Positions 27,409 through 36,948 of a DNA stretch of 64,000 bases are shown here, in pieces. Position 1 is the first letter of the stretch; each line of letters begins with the position of its first letter. The notes beneath the pieces were generated by a model. The model worked only from the letters and a program-made list of their open reading frames with translations, ran no database searches and was not told the origin of the DNA. The DNA is from JALORV01 sp963712485 (lineage in GTDB: Bacteria; Pseudomonadota; Gammaproteobacteria; Burkholderiales; Burkholderiaceae_F). The translations under genes and the position numbers were made by a program. Location of the stretch: NCBI GenBank assembly GCA_963712485.1, contig CAVQID010000027.1, positions 62,001 through 126,000 of the forward strand, in the 5' to 3' direction.

Positions 27409-29445
27409 ATGCCCCCGGCAAAGCGAGATTCCGCGATCGACCGAGTTCGGCAACTGCGTGAGCAGATTGCGCGCGCTGACTACGAGTACTACGTGCTCGC
27501 CGCGCCGACGCTGCCCGACGCGGAATATGACCGGATCTTTCGTGAACTGCAGGCGCTCGAAGCGTCGCATCCCGGGCTGGTAACACCCGACTCGCCGACG
27601 CAACGCGTTGCCGGCGCCTTGCGGTCCGATCTGCCGAAAATCCGCCACGCGGTTCCCATGCTGTCGATCCGGACCGAGACCGATGCCGGGCCGAACGGCG
27701 CGCGCGCGTTCGACGCCCGTATCCGTCGCGAACTCGGACTGACCGAGAGCGACCCTGATGTCGAGTATTCAGCGGAACTGAAGTTTGACGGCCTGGCCGT
27801 GAATCTGCGGTACGAGGACGGCGTACTGGTTCGGGCCGCGACGCGCGGCGATGGCGAGGAGGGCGAGGACGTGACGCCGAACGCCCGCACGATACGGGCG
27901 ATCCCGCTGAGGTTGAGCGGGGTGCGGGCAGCGGTGCTTGAGGTGCGCGGCGAAGTGTTCCTGCGGAGGCGCGAGTTCGAGCTCGTCAACGAACGCCAGC
28001 GCGAGGCCGGTGAAAAGGTCTTCGTGAATCCGCGCAACGCCGCAGCCGGCTTTCTGCGGCAGCTGGATGCCAGGGCCACGGCGAGCCGGCCACTGTCCTT
28101 CTATGCGTACGGTCTCGGCGAAGTCGCCGGATGGCGCACGCCGCCGACGCACAGCGGCGTGCTCGACGCGCTGGCTGCGATGGGCGTGCCGGTGGCGTCC
28201 GATCGACGGGTCGCGCTCGGCGCCGAAGCGCTGGTGGCGTATCACGGCGAGATCGCGGCGCGGCGCGACCAGTTGCCGTTCGATATCGATGGCGTCGTCT
28301 ACAAGGTCAACCGGCTCGACCTGCAGCGCGAACTCGGTTTCGTGTCGCGCGAGCCGCGCTGGGCGGTCGCGCACAAGTACCCGGCCCAGGAAGAGCTCAC
28401 GCAGGTGACCGGAATCGACGTCCAGGTCGGGCGGACCGGAAAGATCACGCCGGTCGCGCGGCTCGCCCCGGTCTTCGTCGGTGGCGTGACTGTCAGCAAT
28501 GCCACGCTGCACAACGAGGACTACATTCGCAGCCTCGGCCTGATGATCGGCGACACCGTCATCGTGCGCCGCGCCGGCGATGTCATCCCGCAGGTGGTCT
28601 CGGTACTGCCGGATCGCCGGCCCAAGGTCGCGCGCGCCTTTGCGATGCCCGCGGCCTGCCCGGTGTGCGGCTCCAGCGTTGCGCGCGAGGAAGGCGAAAA
28701 GGATCTGCGCTGTACCGGCGGGCTCTTCTGTCCCGCGCAGCGCAAGCAGGCGCTGCTGCACTTCGCCGGGCGCCGAGCGCTTGACATCGAAGGCCTGGGA
28801 GACAAGCTGGTCGAGCAGCTGGTTGACGAAGGGCTGGTGAAGACGCCGGCGGATCTCTTCAAGCTCGGACTCGGATCCATCGCCGGACTCGAGCGCATGG
28901 CGGACAAATCGGCGCGCAACCTGATGTCGGCGCTCGAGCGCGCTCGCAGCACATCGCTCGAGCGTTTCATCTACGCCCTCGGGATACGCCATGTCGGCGA
29001 GTCGACCGCGCGCGACCTCGCGCGGCACTTCGGATCGATGGGCAAATTGATGGATGCTTCGGAGGACGAGTTGCTGCAGGTGAGCGACGTCGGTCCTGTC
29101 GTGGCCGCGTCGATCGCGCGCTTCTTCGCCGAACCGCACAATCGGCAGGTGGTCGAGCAGCTGCGCGCCGCGGGAGTGCACTGGAGCGAGGAAAGCGCGC
29201 CGCGTCGTCCGGCGGGTGCGCTGGCGGGCAAGACCCTGGTGCTTACCGGTACGCTTCCGCACTGGAGCCGCGACGAAGCGCGTGACCGGATCGAGGCGGC
29301 CGGCGGCAAAGTCGCGAGTTCCGTGTCAAAGAAGACCGATTACGTCGTGGCCGGTACCGAGGCCGGCAGCAAGCTCGACAAGGCCGTCGAGCTGGGGGTG
29401 ACCGTCATTGATGAGGCCCGATTGAAAACCATGCTGGAAGACTGA
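27409..29445 (+). CDS. ligA: NAD-dependent DNA ligase LigA
   Basis: 678 residues, full length. The adenylation lysine is in AELKFDGLAVNLRYEDG (KxDG). The Ia domain, OB fold, Cys4 zinc finger (CPVCGSS ... CTGGLFCPAQ), helix-hairpin-helix region (LMDASEDELLQVSDVGPV) and C-terminal BRCT domain (GKTLVLTGTLPHWSRDEA) follow in order. It seals nicks in replication and repair using NAD. Its TGA overlaps the next ATG by one base. Confidence 0.97.
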   Translation: MPPAKRDSAIDRVRQLREQIARADYEYYVLAAPTLPDAEYDRIFRELQALEASHPGLVTPDSPTQRVAGALRSDLPKIRHAVPMLSIRTETDAGPNGARAFDARIRRELGLTESDPDVEYSAELKFDGLAVNLRYEDGVLVRAATRGDGEEGEDVTPNARTIRAIPLRLSGVRAAVLEVRGEVFLRRREFELVNERQREAGEKVFVNPRNAAAGFLRQLDARATASRPLSFYAYGLGEVAGWRTPPTHSGVLDALAAMGVPVASDRRVALGAEALVAYHGEIAARRDQLPFDIDGVVYKVNRLDLQRELGFVSREPRWAVAHKYPAQEELTQVTGIDVQVGRTGKITPVARLAPVFVGGVTVSNATLHNEDYIRSLGLMIGDTVIVRRAGDVIPQVVSVLPDRRPKVARAFAMPAACPVCGSSVAREEGEKDLRCTGGLFCPAQRKQALLHFAGRRALDIEGLGDKLVEQLVDEGLVKTPADLFKLGLGSIAGLERMADKSARNLMSALERARSTSLERFIYALGIRHVGESTARDLARHFGSMGKLMDASEDELLQVSDVGPVVAASIARFFAEPHNRQVVEQLRAAGVHWSEESAPRRPAGALAGKTLVLTGTLPHWSRDEARDRIEAAGGKVASSVSKKTDYVVAGTEAGSKLDKAVELGVTVIDEARLKTMLED

Positions 29446-30188
29446 TGTACGCAATCATTGGTGGCAGCGGCCTGGCGAAATTGTCGGCCCTCGAAGCGCC
29501 CCGGCGGCAGGTCATGCGCACACCGTACGGCGAGCCGTCGGGTGCACTCACGTTCGGCCGGTTTGCCGGTACCGAGGTTGTGTTCCTCGCGCGCCACGGC
29601 TACGGGCACACGCTGGCTCCGCACGAGATCAACTATCGCGCGAACCTGTGGGCGCTGCGTGAACTGAAGGCGGAGGGCGTGCTTTCGGTGGCGACCGTCG
29701 GCGGAATACGTGACGACATCGGTCCCGGCGCGCTTGTCGTTCCGGACCAGATCATCGATTACACGCACAGCCGCAAATCCACGTTCTTCGAAGGCTCGGA
29801 GATGCCGGTGATCCATGTCGATTTCACCGAGCCGTATACGCCGGCGCTGCGGCAACGACTGCTGCAGGCCGCAGCCTCGTGCGGCGAGCCGGTGATTGAC
29901 GGCGGTGTTTACGCGTGCACCCAGGGCCCGCGACTGGAGACGGCGGCCGAAATCGAGCGCATCGCCCGGGACGGCGGCGACCTGGTGGGCATGACGGGCA
30001 TGCCGGAAGCGGCGCTCGCGCGCGAAGCGGAACTGGCCTATGCCACGCTGGGCGTCGTCGTGAACCACGCGGCGGGTCGCGGCGACAGCCGGCACGCAAT
30101 AAAGCTGGATGAGCTCGAAGAAGTGATGCGCGCGACGATGACGCGTGCCGTGCGTATCTTGGCGGCGTTTTTCGGAACCGAGAAGTGA
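29445..30188 (+). CDS. S-methyl-5'-thioinosine phosphorylase (MTAP/PNP family)
   Basis: 247 residues of the purine nucleoside phosphorylase type II fold. IIGGSGLAKL is the phosphate loop, ARHGYGHTLAPHEINYRANLW the ribose/phosphate region, and GMTGMPEAALAREAELAYA the active-site methionine helix. The purine-recognition position reads VVNHAAG; an Asn there suits 6-oxopurines, while adenosine-type MTAPs have Asp. I therefore favour methylthioinosine, as for the Pseudomonas enzyme, in the methylthioadenosine salvage route. It is coupled to ligA (TGATG) and to def (GTGA). Confidence 0.85.
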   Translation: MYAIIGGSGLAKLSALEAPRRQVMRTPYGEPSGALTFGRFAGTEVVFLARHGYGHTLAPHEINYRANLWALRELKAEGVLSVATVGGIRDDIGPGALVVPDQIIDYTHSRKSTFFEGSEMPVIHVDFTEPYTPALRQRLLQAAASCGEPVIDGGVYACTQGPRLETAAEIERIARDGGDLVGMTGMPEAALAREAELAYATLGVVVNHAAGRGDSRHAIKLDELEEVMRATMTRAVRILAAFFGTEK

Positions 30189-30730
30189 TTCGCGAGATCC
30201 TGCGCATGGGTGACCCGCGCCTGCTGCGCGTTGCCGAGCCCGTGCGCGACTTCGGCACCACGGAACTGCGCACGCTGGTGGCCGACATGTTCGACACGAT
30301 GCACGCGGCCAACGGAGCCGGACTGGCAGCGCCGCAGATCGGCGTTGCACTGCGCGTGGTGATCTTCGGCTATGCAGACCCGGCCATGCGCAATCCACGC
30401 TACCCCGATGCCGATCCGGTTCCGCAGACGATCCTTCTCAACCCGCAGCTCGAGCCGCTGTCCGACGCGACGGAAGAGGGGTGGGAGGGATGCCTGTCCG
30501 TTCCCGGGCTTCGTGGCATCGTCGATCGCTACAGTCACCTCAGGTACCGCGGGTTCGACCTCGAGGGCAGGCCGATCGAACGCGTCGCCGACGGATTTCA
30601 TGCACGGGTAGTGCAGCACGAGTGCGATCACCTCGATGGCGTGCTCTACCCGATGCGCGTGCGTGACTTCACGCGCTTCGGCTACACGGAAGTGCTGTTT
30701 CCGGAGTTTTCCGACCAGCCCGACGACTGA
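30185..30730 (+). CDS. def: Peptide deformylase
   Basis: 181 residues. All three deformylase motifs are present: GAGLAAPQIG, EGCLSVPG with the metal cysteine, and the HExxH in VVQHECDHLDGV. It removes the formyl group from nascent proteins. The GTG start at 30185 overlaps the stop of the phosphorylase gene (GTGA). The insertion-rich loop DPAMRNPRYPDADPVPQ is typical of the second, longer deformylase type in betaproteobacteria, so another def next to fmt may exist elsewhere. Confidence 0.95.
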   Translation: MIREILRMGDPRLLRVAEPVRDFGTTELRTLVADMFDTMHAANGAGLAAPQIGVALRVVIFGYADPAMRNPRYPDADPVPQTILLNPQLEPLSDATEEGWEGCLSVPGLRGIVDRYSHLRYRGFDLEGRPIERVADGFHARVVQHECDHLDGVLYPMRVRDFTRFGYTEVLFPEFSDQPDD

Positions 30731-30739
30731 ACCGCGCCG

Positions 30740-33296
30740 TTACGGCGCCAGGGCCAGCAGCAGGTCCTGCTCGATGTCGAGTTGACTGCGCGCGTCGTCC
30801 AGTTCCGGACCGGACACCAGGAAAACGTCCTCCGCGCGCTCGCCGAGCGTGAGTACTTTCGCCGAGTGTACGTTAAGGCCGTGCTGCGTCAGAACACGCG
30901 CGATCGAATAGAGCAGGCCGAGCCGGTCGGTCGCGGTGACGGACAGCAGGTAACGCGATCCGCGCTCGTCCGGTTGCAGCCGGACTTCGGGCGTGACCGG
31001 AAAATGGCGTGACTGACGCGACATCCGCCCTTTTGCCGGCACCGGCAGCTCGTGGCGCTTGGCAATCCACTCGGCCAGCTCGTGTTCGACCTGAGCCAGC
31101 AGTTCCCGGTAATGCGGCGAACGGCCGTTGTCGGTGACCAGGAAGGTGTCGAGCGCGTAGCCGTGCCGGGTCGTGTGGATGCGCGCGTCAAGGATGCTCA
31201 GATTGCGGCTGTCGAAATAGCCGCAGACGCGGGCGAACAGGTCCTTCTGGTCGCGCACGTAGATCAGCACCTCGGCGCCTTCACCGATCCGCGCCAGGCG
31301 CGCGCGCACGACCGGCTTGTCGGTCTCGACGCGGGAAAACAGTGATCGCGTGTGCCAGGCGATGTCCTGCGCGCTGTGCCGCAGGAAGTAGACGACATCA
31401 AGCTGCGCCCACAGCGCTTCTCTGGCACTGTCGGTGAGCCCGTAAAGCCGCAGGATGCGCAGCGCTTCTTCCTTGCGGCCGTCGAGGACGGCCATCGACG
31501 ACACGCTGCCGCCGCCGAGCAGCCGGCGAGTGGAGCGGAACAGGTCCTCGAGCAGCTTGCCCTTCCAGGCGTTCCAGACCTTCGGACTGGTGCCGCGGAT
31601 GTCGGCGACGGTCAGCAGGTAAAGCGCGACCAGGACGCGGTCGTTCTTCACCAGCGCTGCGAAGCGACGAATCACTGCCTCGTCGGCGAGATCCTGCTTC
31701 TGCGCGACCTGCGACATCGACAGGTGATGCACGACCAGAAAGACGACCAGACCCGTGTCGTCTGCGGACAGGCCGTGTTCGCGGCAGAAGCGTCTCAGCG
31801 TCGCGGGCGCCGAGCGTGCTGTGATCGCCACCGCGGCCCTTCGCGATGTCATGGAACAGTGCGGCGATGTACAGCAGCCAGGGCTTGTCGAAGTCGGTGA
31901 TCAGCTGGCTGCACAACGGGTATTCATGCGCGTGCTCGGCCAGCGCGAAGCGCCGCAGGTTGCGCAGCACCTGCAGGATGTGCTGGTCCACCGTGTAGAC
32001 GTGGAAAAGGTCATGCTGCATCTGGCCGACGATGCGGCGGAACACCGGCAGATAGCGGCCCAGCACCGACAACTGGTTCATTCGTCGCAGTTCGTGCAGC
32101 ACGCCCTTCGGCTGCTGCAGTATCGCGAGGAAGGTCGCGCGGTTGCGCGGATCGCGACGGTAGCGTGCATCGATCTTCACGCGCGCATGCCACAGCGCGC
32201 GCATCAGCGGCGCCGACATGCCGCGCAGTTCCTGGTGCTGTGCCATCAGCAGGAACGCGCGCAGGATGCCGTTCGGGTCGCTGTCCAGTGCGTCGGGTGC
32301 GCGCAGGTCGAGCAGTTCACTGCGTGTGACGAATGTCTCGTCGAGCGGCTCGGCCGCCTCGTCGGCACCGTGCAGCAGCCGAAGTTCGATGTTCTGCAGC
32401 ACCTGCGTATTCATCTGCGTGACCGCCTTGGCCGACCAGTAGTAGCGCTGCATCAGTACTTCACTGGCGCGACGCGCGGCGGTGGCGCGGTAGCCGGCAT
32501 GCTCGGCGACGGCATGCTGAACGTCGAACACCAGCCGGTCTTCGCGCCGGCCCGTGACCAGGTGCAGCCAGGCGCGGATTTCCTTCAGCCGTCGCTCACT
32601 GCGCCGAATCAGCCCGGCCTCCTCGGCCGTGATCAGGCCGTTGCGCGCAAGCTCGGTCCAGCGCGTGCCGTAGCCGGTGGCCCGCGCAATCCACAGCAAC
32701 ACGTGCAGGTCCCGCAGCCCGCCAGGGCTTTCCTTGACATTGGGCTCGAGGCTGTACGGCGACTCGTTGTACTTGGTGTAGCGCTGGCGTTGTTCGAGAA
32801 CTTTCGAGCGAAAGTAGGCCTGGCGGTCGAGCGTCTCGACGATGGCGCGCTGGAAGCGCCGGAAGAGCGGCCTTGGACCGGCGATGAGGCGCGCCTCGAG
32901 CAGCGAAGTCAGCACGGTCACATCCGCGCGGGCCTCGTGCTGACATTCCCCGACCGTGCGGACACTGTGGCCGACGGTGAAGCCGAAGTCCCAGAGGCGG
33001 CTCACCAGAGTCTCGATCTGCGCGCGTTCGGCGTCGGTGGGATCGTGCTCTAGCAGGATGAGGACGTCGACATCGGAGTGCGGAAACAGCTCGCCGCGTC
33101 CGTAGCCACCTACCGCGACCAGCGCCGCGTGCTGTTCGAGGCCGGTGCTCCGGGCCAGCTGCCGCAGCACGCGATCGGTGGAGCGCGACAGGCCCTTGAG
33201 CAGCCCTTCGACCGGCCCTGCGGACTGGAAGCGGGCAACCAGTGCATCACGCTCCAGTCGCAGGCTGTCCCGCAGCTGGAGGCCGACGTCGTTCAT
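30740..33296 (-). CDS. glnD: Bifunctional PII uridylyltransferase/uridylyl-removing enzyme GlnD, one frameshift
   Basis: About 850 residues. The nucleotidyltransferase domain has GGYGRGELFPHSDVDVL, the HD domain LFHDIAKGRGGDHS, and two ACT domains close the protein (VLIYVRDQKDLFARVCGYF and LLSVTATDRLGLLYSIARVL). GlnD uridylylates PII when nitrogen is short and removes UMP when glutamine is high. A single indel near 31830, just after the HD motif, splits the gene into two long frames that overlap by about 450 bases; the protein alignment is continuous across it. It is transcribed after map, 4 bases away. Confidence 0.95.
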
Positions 33297-33300
33297 CGGA

Positions 33301-34143
33301 TCACGCGGTGGCAGGCTCGGGCGCGGGCGTTCCGTCCCACGCGCCGGCGACGAATCGCGGCGGCGCGGGCGTGGCTGCAGACCGGGTAAGCACTTCGTAC
33401 CCCGTGTCGGTCACCAGCACCGTGTGCTCCCACTGCGCGGACAGGCTGTGGTCCTTGGTGACGATGGTCCAGCCGTCGGCCAGTTCCTTGATCTCGCGAC
33501 GGCCGGCGTTGATCATGGGCTCGACGGTGAATGTCATTCCGGCACTGAGCTTCTCGAGCGTGCCGGGCTTGCCGTAGTGCAGGATCTGCGGCTCCTCGTG
33601 GAACTTGCGTCCGATACCGTGGCCGCAGAACTCGCGCACGACGCTATAGCCGTGCTTTTCGGCGTGGGTCTGGATCGCGTGGCCGATGTCGCCGATCGTC
33701 GCTCCCGGGCGCACCTGCTCGATGCCGAGCCACATGCAGTCGTAGGTGACTTCGGAGAGCCTGCGGGCGGCAATGGAGGGCTCGCCGACGTAATACATGC
33801 GGCTCGTATCGCCGTGGTAGCCGTCCTTGATGACCGTCACGTCGATGTTGACCACGTCGCCGTTCTTCAAGACCCGGTCGCCGGGAATCCCGTGGCAGAC
33901 CTGATGATTGACGGACGTGCAGATCGCCTTGGGAAACGGCCGGTAACCCGGCGGGGCATAGTTCAGCGGCGCCGGGATCGTCCCCTGCACGTTGGTCATG
34001 TACTCGTGGCACAGCCGGTCCAGTTCGCCGGTCGTGACCCCCGGCTTCACGAACGGCGCGATGTAGTCGAGGACTTCTGCGGCCAGCCGACCGGCGTGCC
34101 GCATCGCGTCGATGTCGGCGGGCGTCTTGATCACGATGGTCAT
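33301..34143 (-). CDS. map: Type I methionine aminopeptidase
   Basis: 280 residues. The metal ligands appear in order: NIDVTVIKDGYHGDTSR (two Asp), CGHGIGRKFHEEP (His), FTVEPMINAGRREI (Glu) and AQWEHTVLVTDTG (Glu). VNHQVCHGIPG holds the substrate histidine. It removes the initiator methionine after deformylation. It is divergent from rpsB, with a 310-base gap, and followed by glnD, the standard betaproteobacterial arrangement. Confidence 0.97.
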   Translation of the reverse strand: MTIVIKTPADIDAMRHAGRLAAEVLDYIAPFVKPGVTTGELDRLCHEYMTNVQGTIPAPLNYAPPGYRPFPKAICTSVNHQVCHGIPGDRVLKNGDVVNIDVTVIKDGYHGDTSRMYYVGEPSIAARRLSEVTYDCMWLGIEQVRPGATIGDIGHAIQTHAEKHGYSVVREFCGHGIGRKFHEEPQILHYGKPGTLEKLSAGMTFTVEPMINAGRREIKELADGWTIVTKDHSLSAQWEHTVLVTDTGYEVLTRSAATPAPPRFVAGAWDGTPAPEPATA

Positions 34144-34165
34144 AGGGGGGCTCGGTTCGGGCGGC

Positions 34166-34195
34166 TTGAGCGAAGCGGTCTCAGGTGGCTATAAT
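34166..34195 (+). promoter_or_regulatory. Promoter of rpsB-tsf operon
   Basis: TTGAGC at 34166-34171 and a consensus TATAAT at 34190-34195 are separated by 18 bases. This is the only consensus -10 in the 310-base map-rpsB gap, and it implies a leader of about 250 bases before rpsB. A long leader fits the known autoregulation of rpsB by S2 in enterobacteria. Confidence 0.7.
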
Positions 34196-34437
34196 ATCGG
34201 GCTGCCTGGCGCTTTGAAAATCAAAAGCTTAGGCAAGTTCGCGAACGCAAGGAAAGTGCCCTCAAGGCCTTTCGCGGTGCGTGGGCTTGCCGGCCACGTT
34301 TTCAGGGGCCCGAAGGACCGCAGATGCGGTCGATCCGGCCATCCCGCAATGGGCAGAAATCGCGCGCACCGCCACCAAGGTGCAATCCGGGCTCCTAGCG
34401 GAACCGGGCTGCGTCGGCGGATGTGCTGGACCCAACC

Positions 34438-34451
34438 TTGGAGAGCTCCAA
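34438..34451 (+). promoter_or_regulatory. Palindrome covering the rpsB ribosome-binding site
   Basis: A perfect 14-base palindrome TTGGAGAGCTCCAA lies directly before rpsB and contains its GGAG Shine-Dalgarno (34440-34443). As RNA it could fold into a 5-bp stem with a GAGC loop that hides the ribosome-binding site. It is a candidate switch for S2 autoregulation; the stem is short, so the role is only suggested. Confidence 0.4.
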
Positions 34452-34453
34452 TC

Positions 34454-35209
34454 ATGTCAGTGACCATGCGTCAAATGCTGGAGGCCGGCGTTCATTTCGG
34501 CCACCAGACGCGTTTCTGGAACCCGAAGATGGCGCCGTACATCTTCGGTCATCGCAACAAGATCCACATCATCAATCTCGAGCGCACGCTCGACCAGTTC
34601 AACGACGCGACGCGCTTCGTGCGCCAGCTGGCGGCCAACCGCGGCACGCTGCTGCTCGTCGGCACCAAGCGCCAGGCTCGCGAGATCATCGTCGAGGAAG
34701 CCCAGCGCTGCGGGATGCCGTTCGTCGACCAGCGCTGGCTCGGCGGCATGCTGACCAATTTCAAAACGGTCAAGGTCTCAATCAAGCGGCTCAAGGAAAT
34801 GGAGCAGATCATTGCCGACAACGGCACCGAGCGCATGACCAAGAAGGAAGCTCTCGACTTCGCCCGTGAAGTCGAGAAGCTCAACAAGTCGATCGGCGGC
34901 ATCAAGGACATGAATGCGCTGCCGGATGCGCTCTTCGTCATCGACGTCGGTTATCACAAGATCGCCGTCCAGGAAGCGGCCAAGCTCGGCATTCCGGTGG
35001 TCGCCGTGGTCGATACCAATCACTCGCCTGAGGGCGTGTCCTACGTGATTCCGGGCAACGACGACTCCAGCCGTGCCGTGCGTCTGTATGCGCGCGGCAT
35101 CGCCGACGCCGTGCTCGAAGGCAAGGCGGCGGCGCTGCAGGGCGTGGTGCAGGCGGTTGCCGCCGGCGGCGACGAGGAATTCGTCGAGGTCAGCGAAGGA
35201 CAGGTGTAA
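34454..35209 (+). CDS. rpsB: 30S ribosomal protein S2
   Basis: 251 residues. The family start MSVTMRQMLEAGVHFGHQTRFWNPKM and the later LLVGTKRQAREI, QRWLGGMLTNF and GIPVVAVVDTNHSP are all present. S2 binds late to the 30S platform and is needed for S1 attachment. The start at 34454 is fixed by the GGAG ten bases upstream. It heads the rpsB-tsf-pyrH-frr block. Confidence 0.98.
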   Translation: MSVTMRQMLEAGVHFGHQTRFWNPKMAPYIFGHRNKIHIINLERTLDQFNDATRFVRQLAANRGTLLLVGTKRQAREIIVEEAQRCGMPFVDQRWLGGMLTNFKTVKVSIKRLKEMEQIIADNGTERMTKKEALDFAREVEKLNKSIGGIKDMNALPDALFVIDVGYHKIAVQEAAKLGIPVVAVVDTNHSPEGVSYVIPGNDDSSRAVRLYARGIADAVLEGKAAALQGVVQAVAAGGDEEFVEVSEGQV

Positions 35210-35234
35210 CTCGCACGGCGCACAGCGACGAGAA

Positions 35235-35255
35235 AGGGGCGCAAGCCCCTTTTTT
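35235..35255 (+). terminator. Intrinsic terminator/attenuator between rpsB and tsf
   Basis: A GC stem AGGGGC-GCAA-GCCCCT (35235-35250) with a stable GNRA-like loop is followed at once by a run of Ts to 35255. The same kind of partial terminator between rpsB and tsf lowers EF-Ts relative to S2 expression in other bacteria. tsf begins 37 bases later. Confidence 0.85.
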
Positions 35256-35291
35256 CGGCCGGCAAGATCAACGAAATTGCGGGAGCAGTTA

Positions 35292-36179
35292 ATGGCGGAA
35301 ATCACCGCAGCGATGGTGAAGGAACTGCGCGAGAAGACCGACGCGCCGATGATGGAATGCAAGAAGGCGCTCGCCGAGGCCGGCGGCGACCTGGCGAAAG
35401 CCGAGGAGATCCTTCGGGTCAAGCTCGGCAACAAGGCGAGCAAGGCCGCAGCCCGAATCGCCGCTGAAGGCGTGGTCGCAGTTCATATCGATGGCAAGGT
35501 GGGCGCGATCATCGAAGTGAACTCGGAGACGGACTTCGTCGCGAAAAACGACGATTTCCTGAGATTTGCCAAGGATCTGGCGGCGCTGGTGGCGAGCAGA
35601 AACCCGCCCGACGTCGCGGCGCTGTCCGCGTTGCCGCTGGCCGGCGGCACCGTCGAGACGGTCCGCACCGCGCTGGTGGGCAAGATCGGCGAGAACATGG
35701 CGATCCGCCGCTTCTCGCGCATCGAGGCGGTGGGGTCGCTGGCGAGTTACGTTCACGGCGGCAGCAAGATCGGTGTGTTGCTCGACATCAGTGGTGCGGA
35801 CGTGGAACTCGCCAAGGACGTCGCGATGCACATCGCTGCGAGCAAGCCCAAGTCGCTGGACGCAAGCGGCGTCTCTGCCGACCTGCTGGATGCCGAGCGC
35901 CGCATCGCGATCGAGAAGGCACGCGAGGCCGGCAAGCCGGAAGCCATGCTCGCGAAGATTGCCGAGGGCACGGTCCAGAAGTTCCTGAAGGAAGTGACCC
36001 TGCTCGGTCAGGTGTTCGTGAAGGCCGACGACGGCAAGCAGACGATCGAACAGTTGCTGAAGGCGAAAGGCGCGACGGTGAACCGGTTCGCGCTCTACGT
36101 CGTCGGCGAGGGCATCGAGAAGAAGCAGAGCGATTTCGCCGCCGAGGTCGCGGCGCAGGCGGCGGCCGCGCGCGGCTGA
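35292..36179 (+). CDS. tsf: Elongation factor Ts
   Basis: 295 residues. The N-terminal domain has VKELREKTDAPMMECKKAL and the TDFV motif in EVNSETDFVAKND, which contacts EF-Tu and displaces its Mg ion; the C-terminal module FLKEVTLLGQVFVKADDGK is intact. It exchanges GDP for GTP on EF-Tu. Its frame is clean, and pyrH follows after 14 bases. Confidence 0.98.
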   Translation: MAEITAAMVKELREKTDAPMMECKKALAEAGGDLAKAEEILRVKLGNKASKAAARIAAEGVVAVHIDGKVGAIIEVNSETDFVAKNDDFLRFAKDLAALVASRNPPDVAALSALPLAGGTVETVRTALVGKIGENMAIRRFSRIEAVGSLASYVHGGSKIGVLLDISGADVELAKDVAMHIAASKPKSLDASGVSADLLDAERRIAIEKAREAGKPEAMLAKIAEGTVQKFLKEVTLLGQVFVKADDGKQTIEQLLKAKGATVNRFALYVVGEGIEKKQSDFAAEVAAQAAAARG

Positions 36180-36193
36180 TCGACGGGGGCGCG

Positions 36194-36922
36194 ATGACAC
36201 AGACCTCTGCCACGCCCGCGTATCGCCGAGTCCTGCTGAAGCTGTCGGGCGAGGCGCTGATGGGCGACGATGCCTTCGGCATCAATCGCCCGACGGTTGA
36301 AGCGATGGTTGCCGACATCGGCGAAGTCGTGAAGCTGGGTGTGGAAGTTGCGATCGTCATCGGCGGCGGCAACATCTTTCGCGGTGTTGCACTCGGAGCG
36401 GGTGGGATGGACCGTGCGACGGCCGACTACATGGGCATGATGGCGACCATCATGAATGCCATGGCACTGCAGGACGCGATGCGTCGCGCGGGAATCGAGG
36501 CGCGGGTGCAGTCGGCGCTGAATATCGAGCAGGTCGTGGAGCCGTACATAAGGCCCAAGGCGCTGCGCTATCTCGAGGAAGGCCGGGTCGTGATCTTCGC
36601 GGCCGGGACCGGGAATCCCTTTTTCACGACGGATACGGCCGCCGCGCTGCGTGGCTCCGAGGTCGGTGCGCAGATCGTCCTGAAGGCCACGAAGGTCGAT
36701 GGCGTGTATTCGGCCGATCCGAAGAAGGATCCGCAGGCGACGCGCTACTCGACGATCACCTTCGATGAGGCGCTCGGACGCAACCTGCAGATCATGGATG
36801 CGACGGCGTTCGCGCTGTGTCGCGACCAGCGTCTGCCGATCAAGGTATTCAATATCACGAAGCCGGGCGCGCTGAAGCGTGTGGTTCTCGGCGAGGACGA
36901 GGGAACACTGGTCCATGTCTGA
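36194..36922 (+). CDS. pyrH: UMP kinase
   Basis: 242 residues of the amino-acid-kinase fold. LLKLSGEALMG is the phosphate loop, VIGGGNIFRG the glycine-rich segment, and FAAGTGNPFFTTDTAAALRG the UMP-binding region; KVDGVYSADPKKDP closes the nucleotide site. It makes UDP from UMP in the cytoplasm. It is coupled in order with tsf and frr. Confidence 0.97.
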   Translation: MTQTSATPAYRRVLLKLSGEALMGDDAFGINRPTVEAMVADIGEVVKLGVEVAIVIGGGNIFRGVALGAGGMDRATADYMGMMATIMNAMALQDAMRRAGIEARVQSALNIEQVVEPYIRPKALRYLEEGRVVIFAAGTGNPFFTTDTAAALRGSEVGAQIVLKATKVDGVYSADPKKDPQATRYSTITFDEALGRNLQIMDATAFALCRDQRLPIKVFNITKPGALKRVVLGEDEGTLVHV

Positions 36923-36948
36923 CCGTTGAAAGGCAAGGAGAGAGCCGG

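Noticed and set aside
31755..33053. 432-residue plus-strand frame within glnD
   Set aside because: It is antisense to the GlnD nucleotidyltransferase and HD domains, with no start signal or family resemblance.
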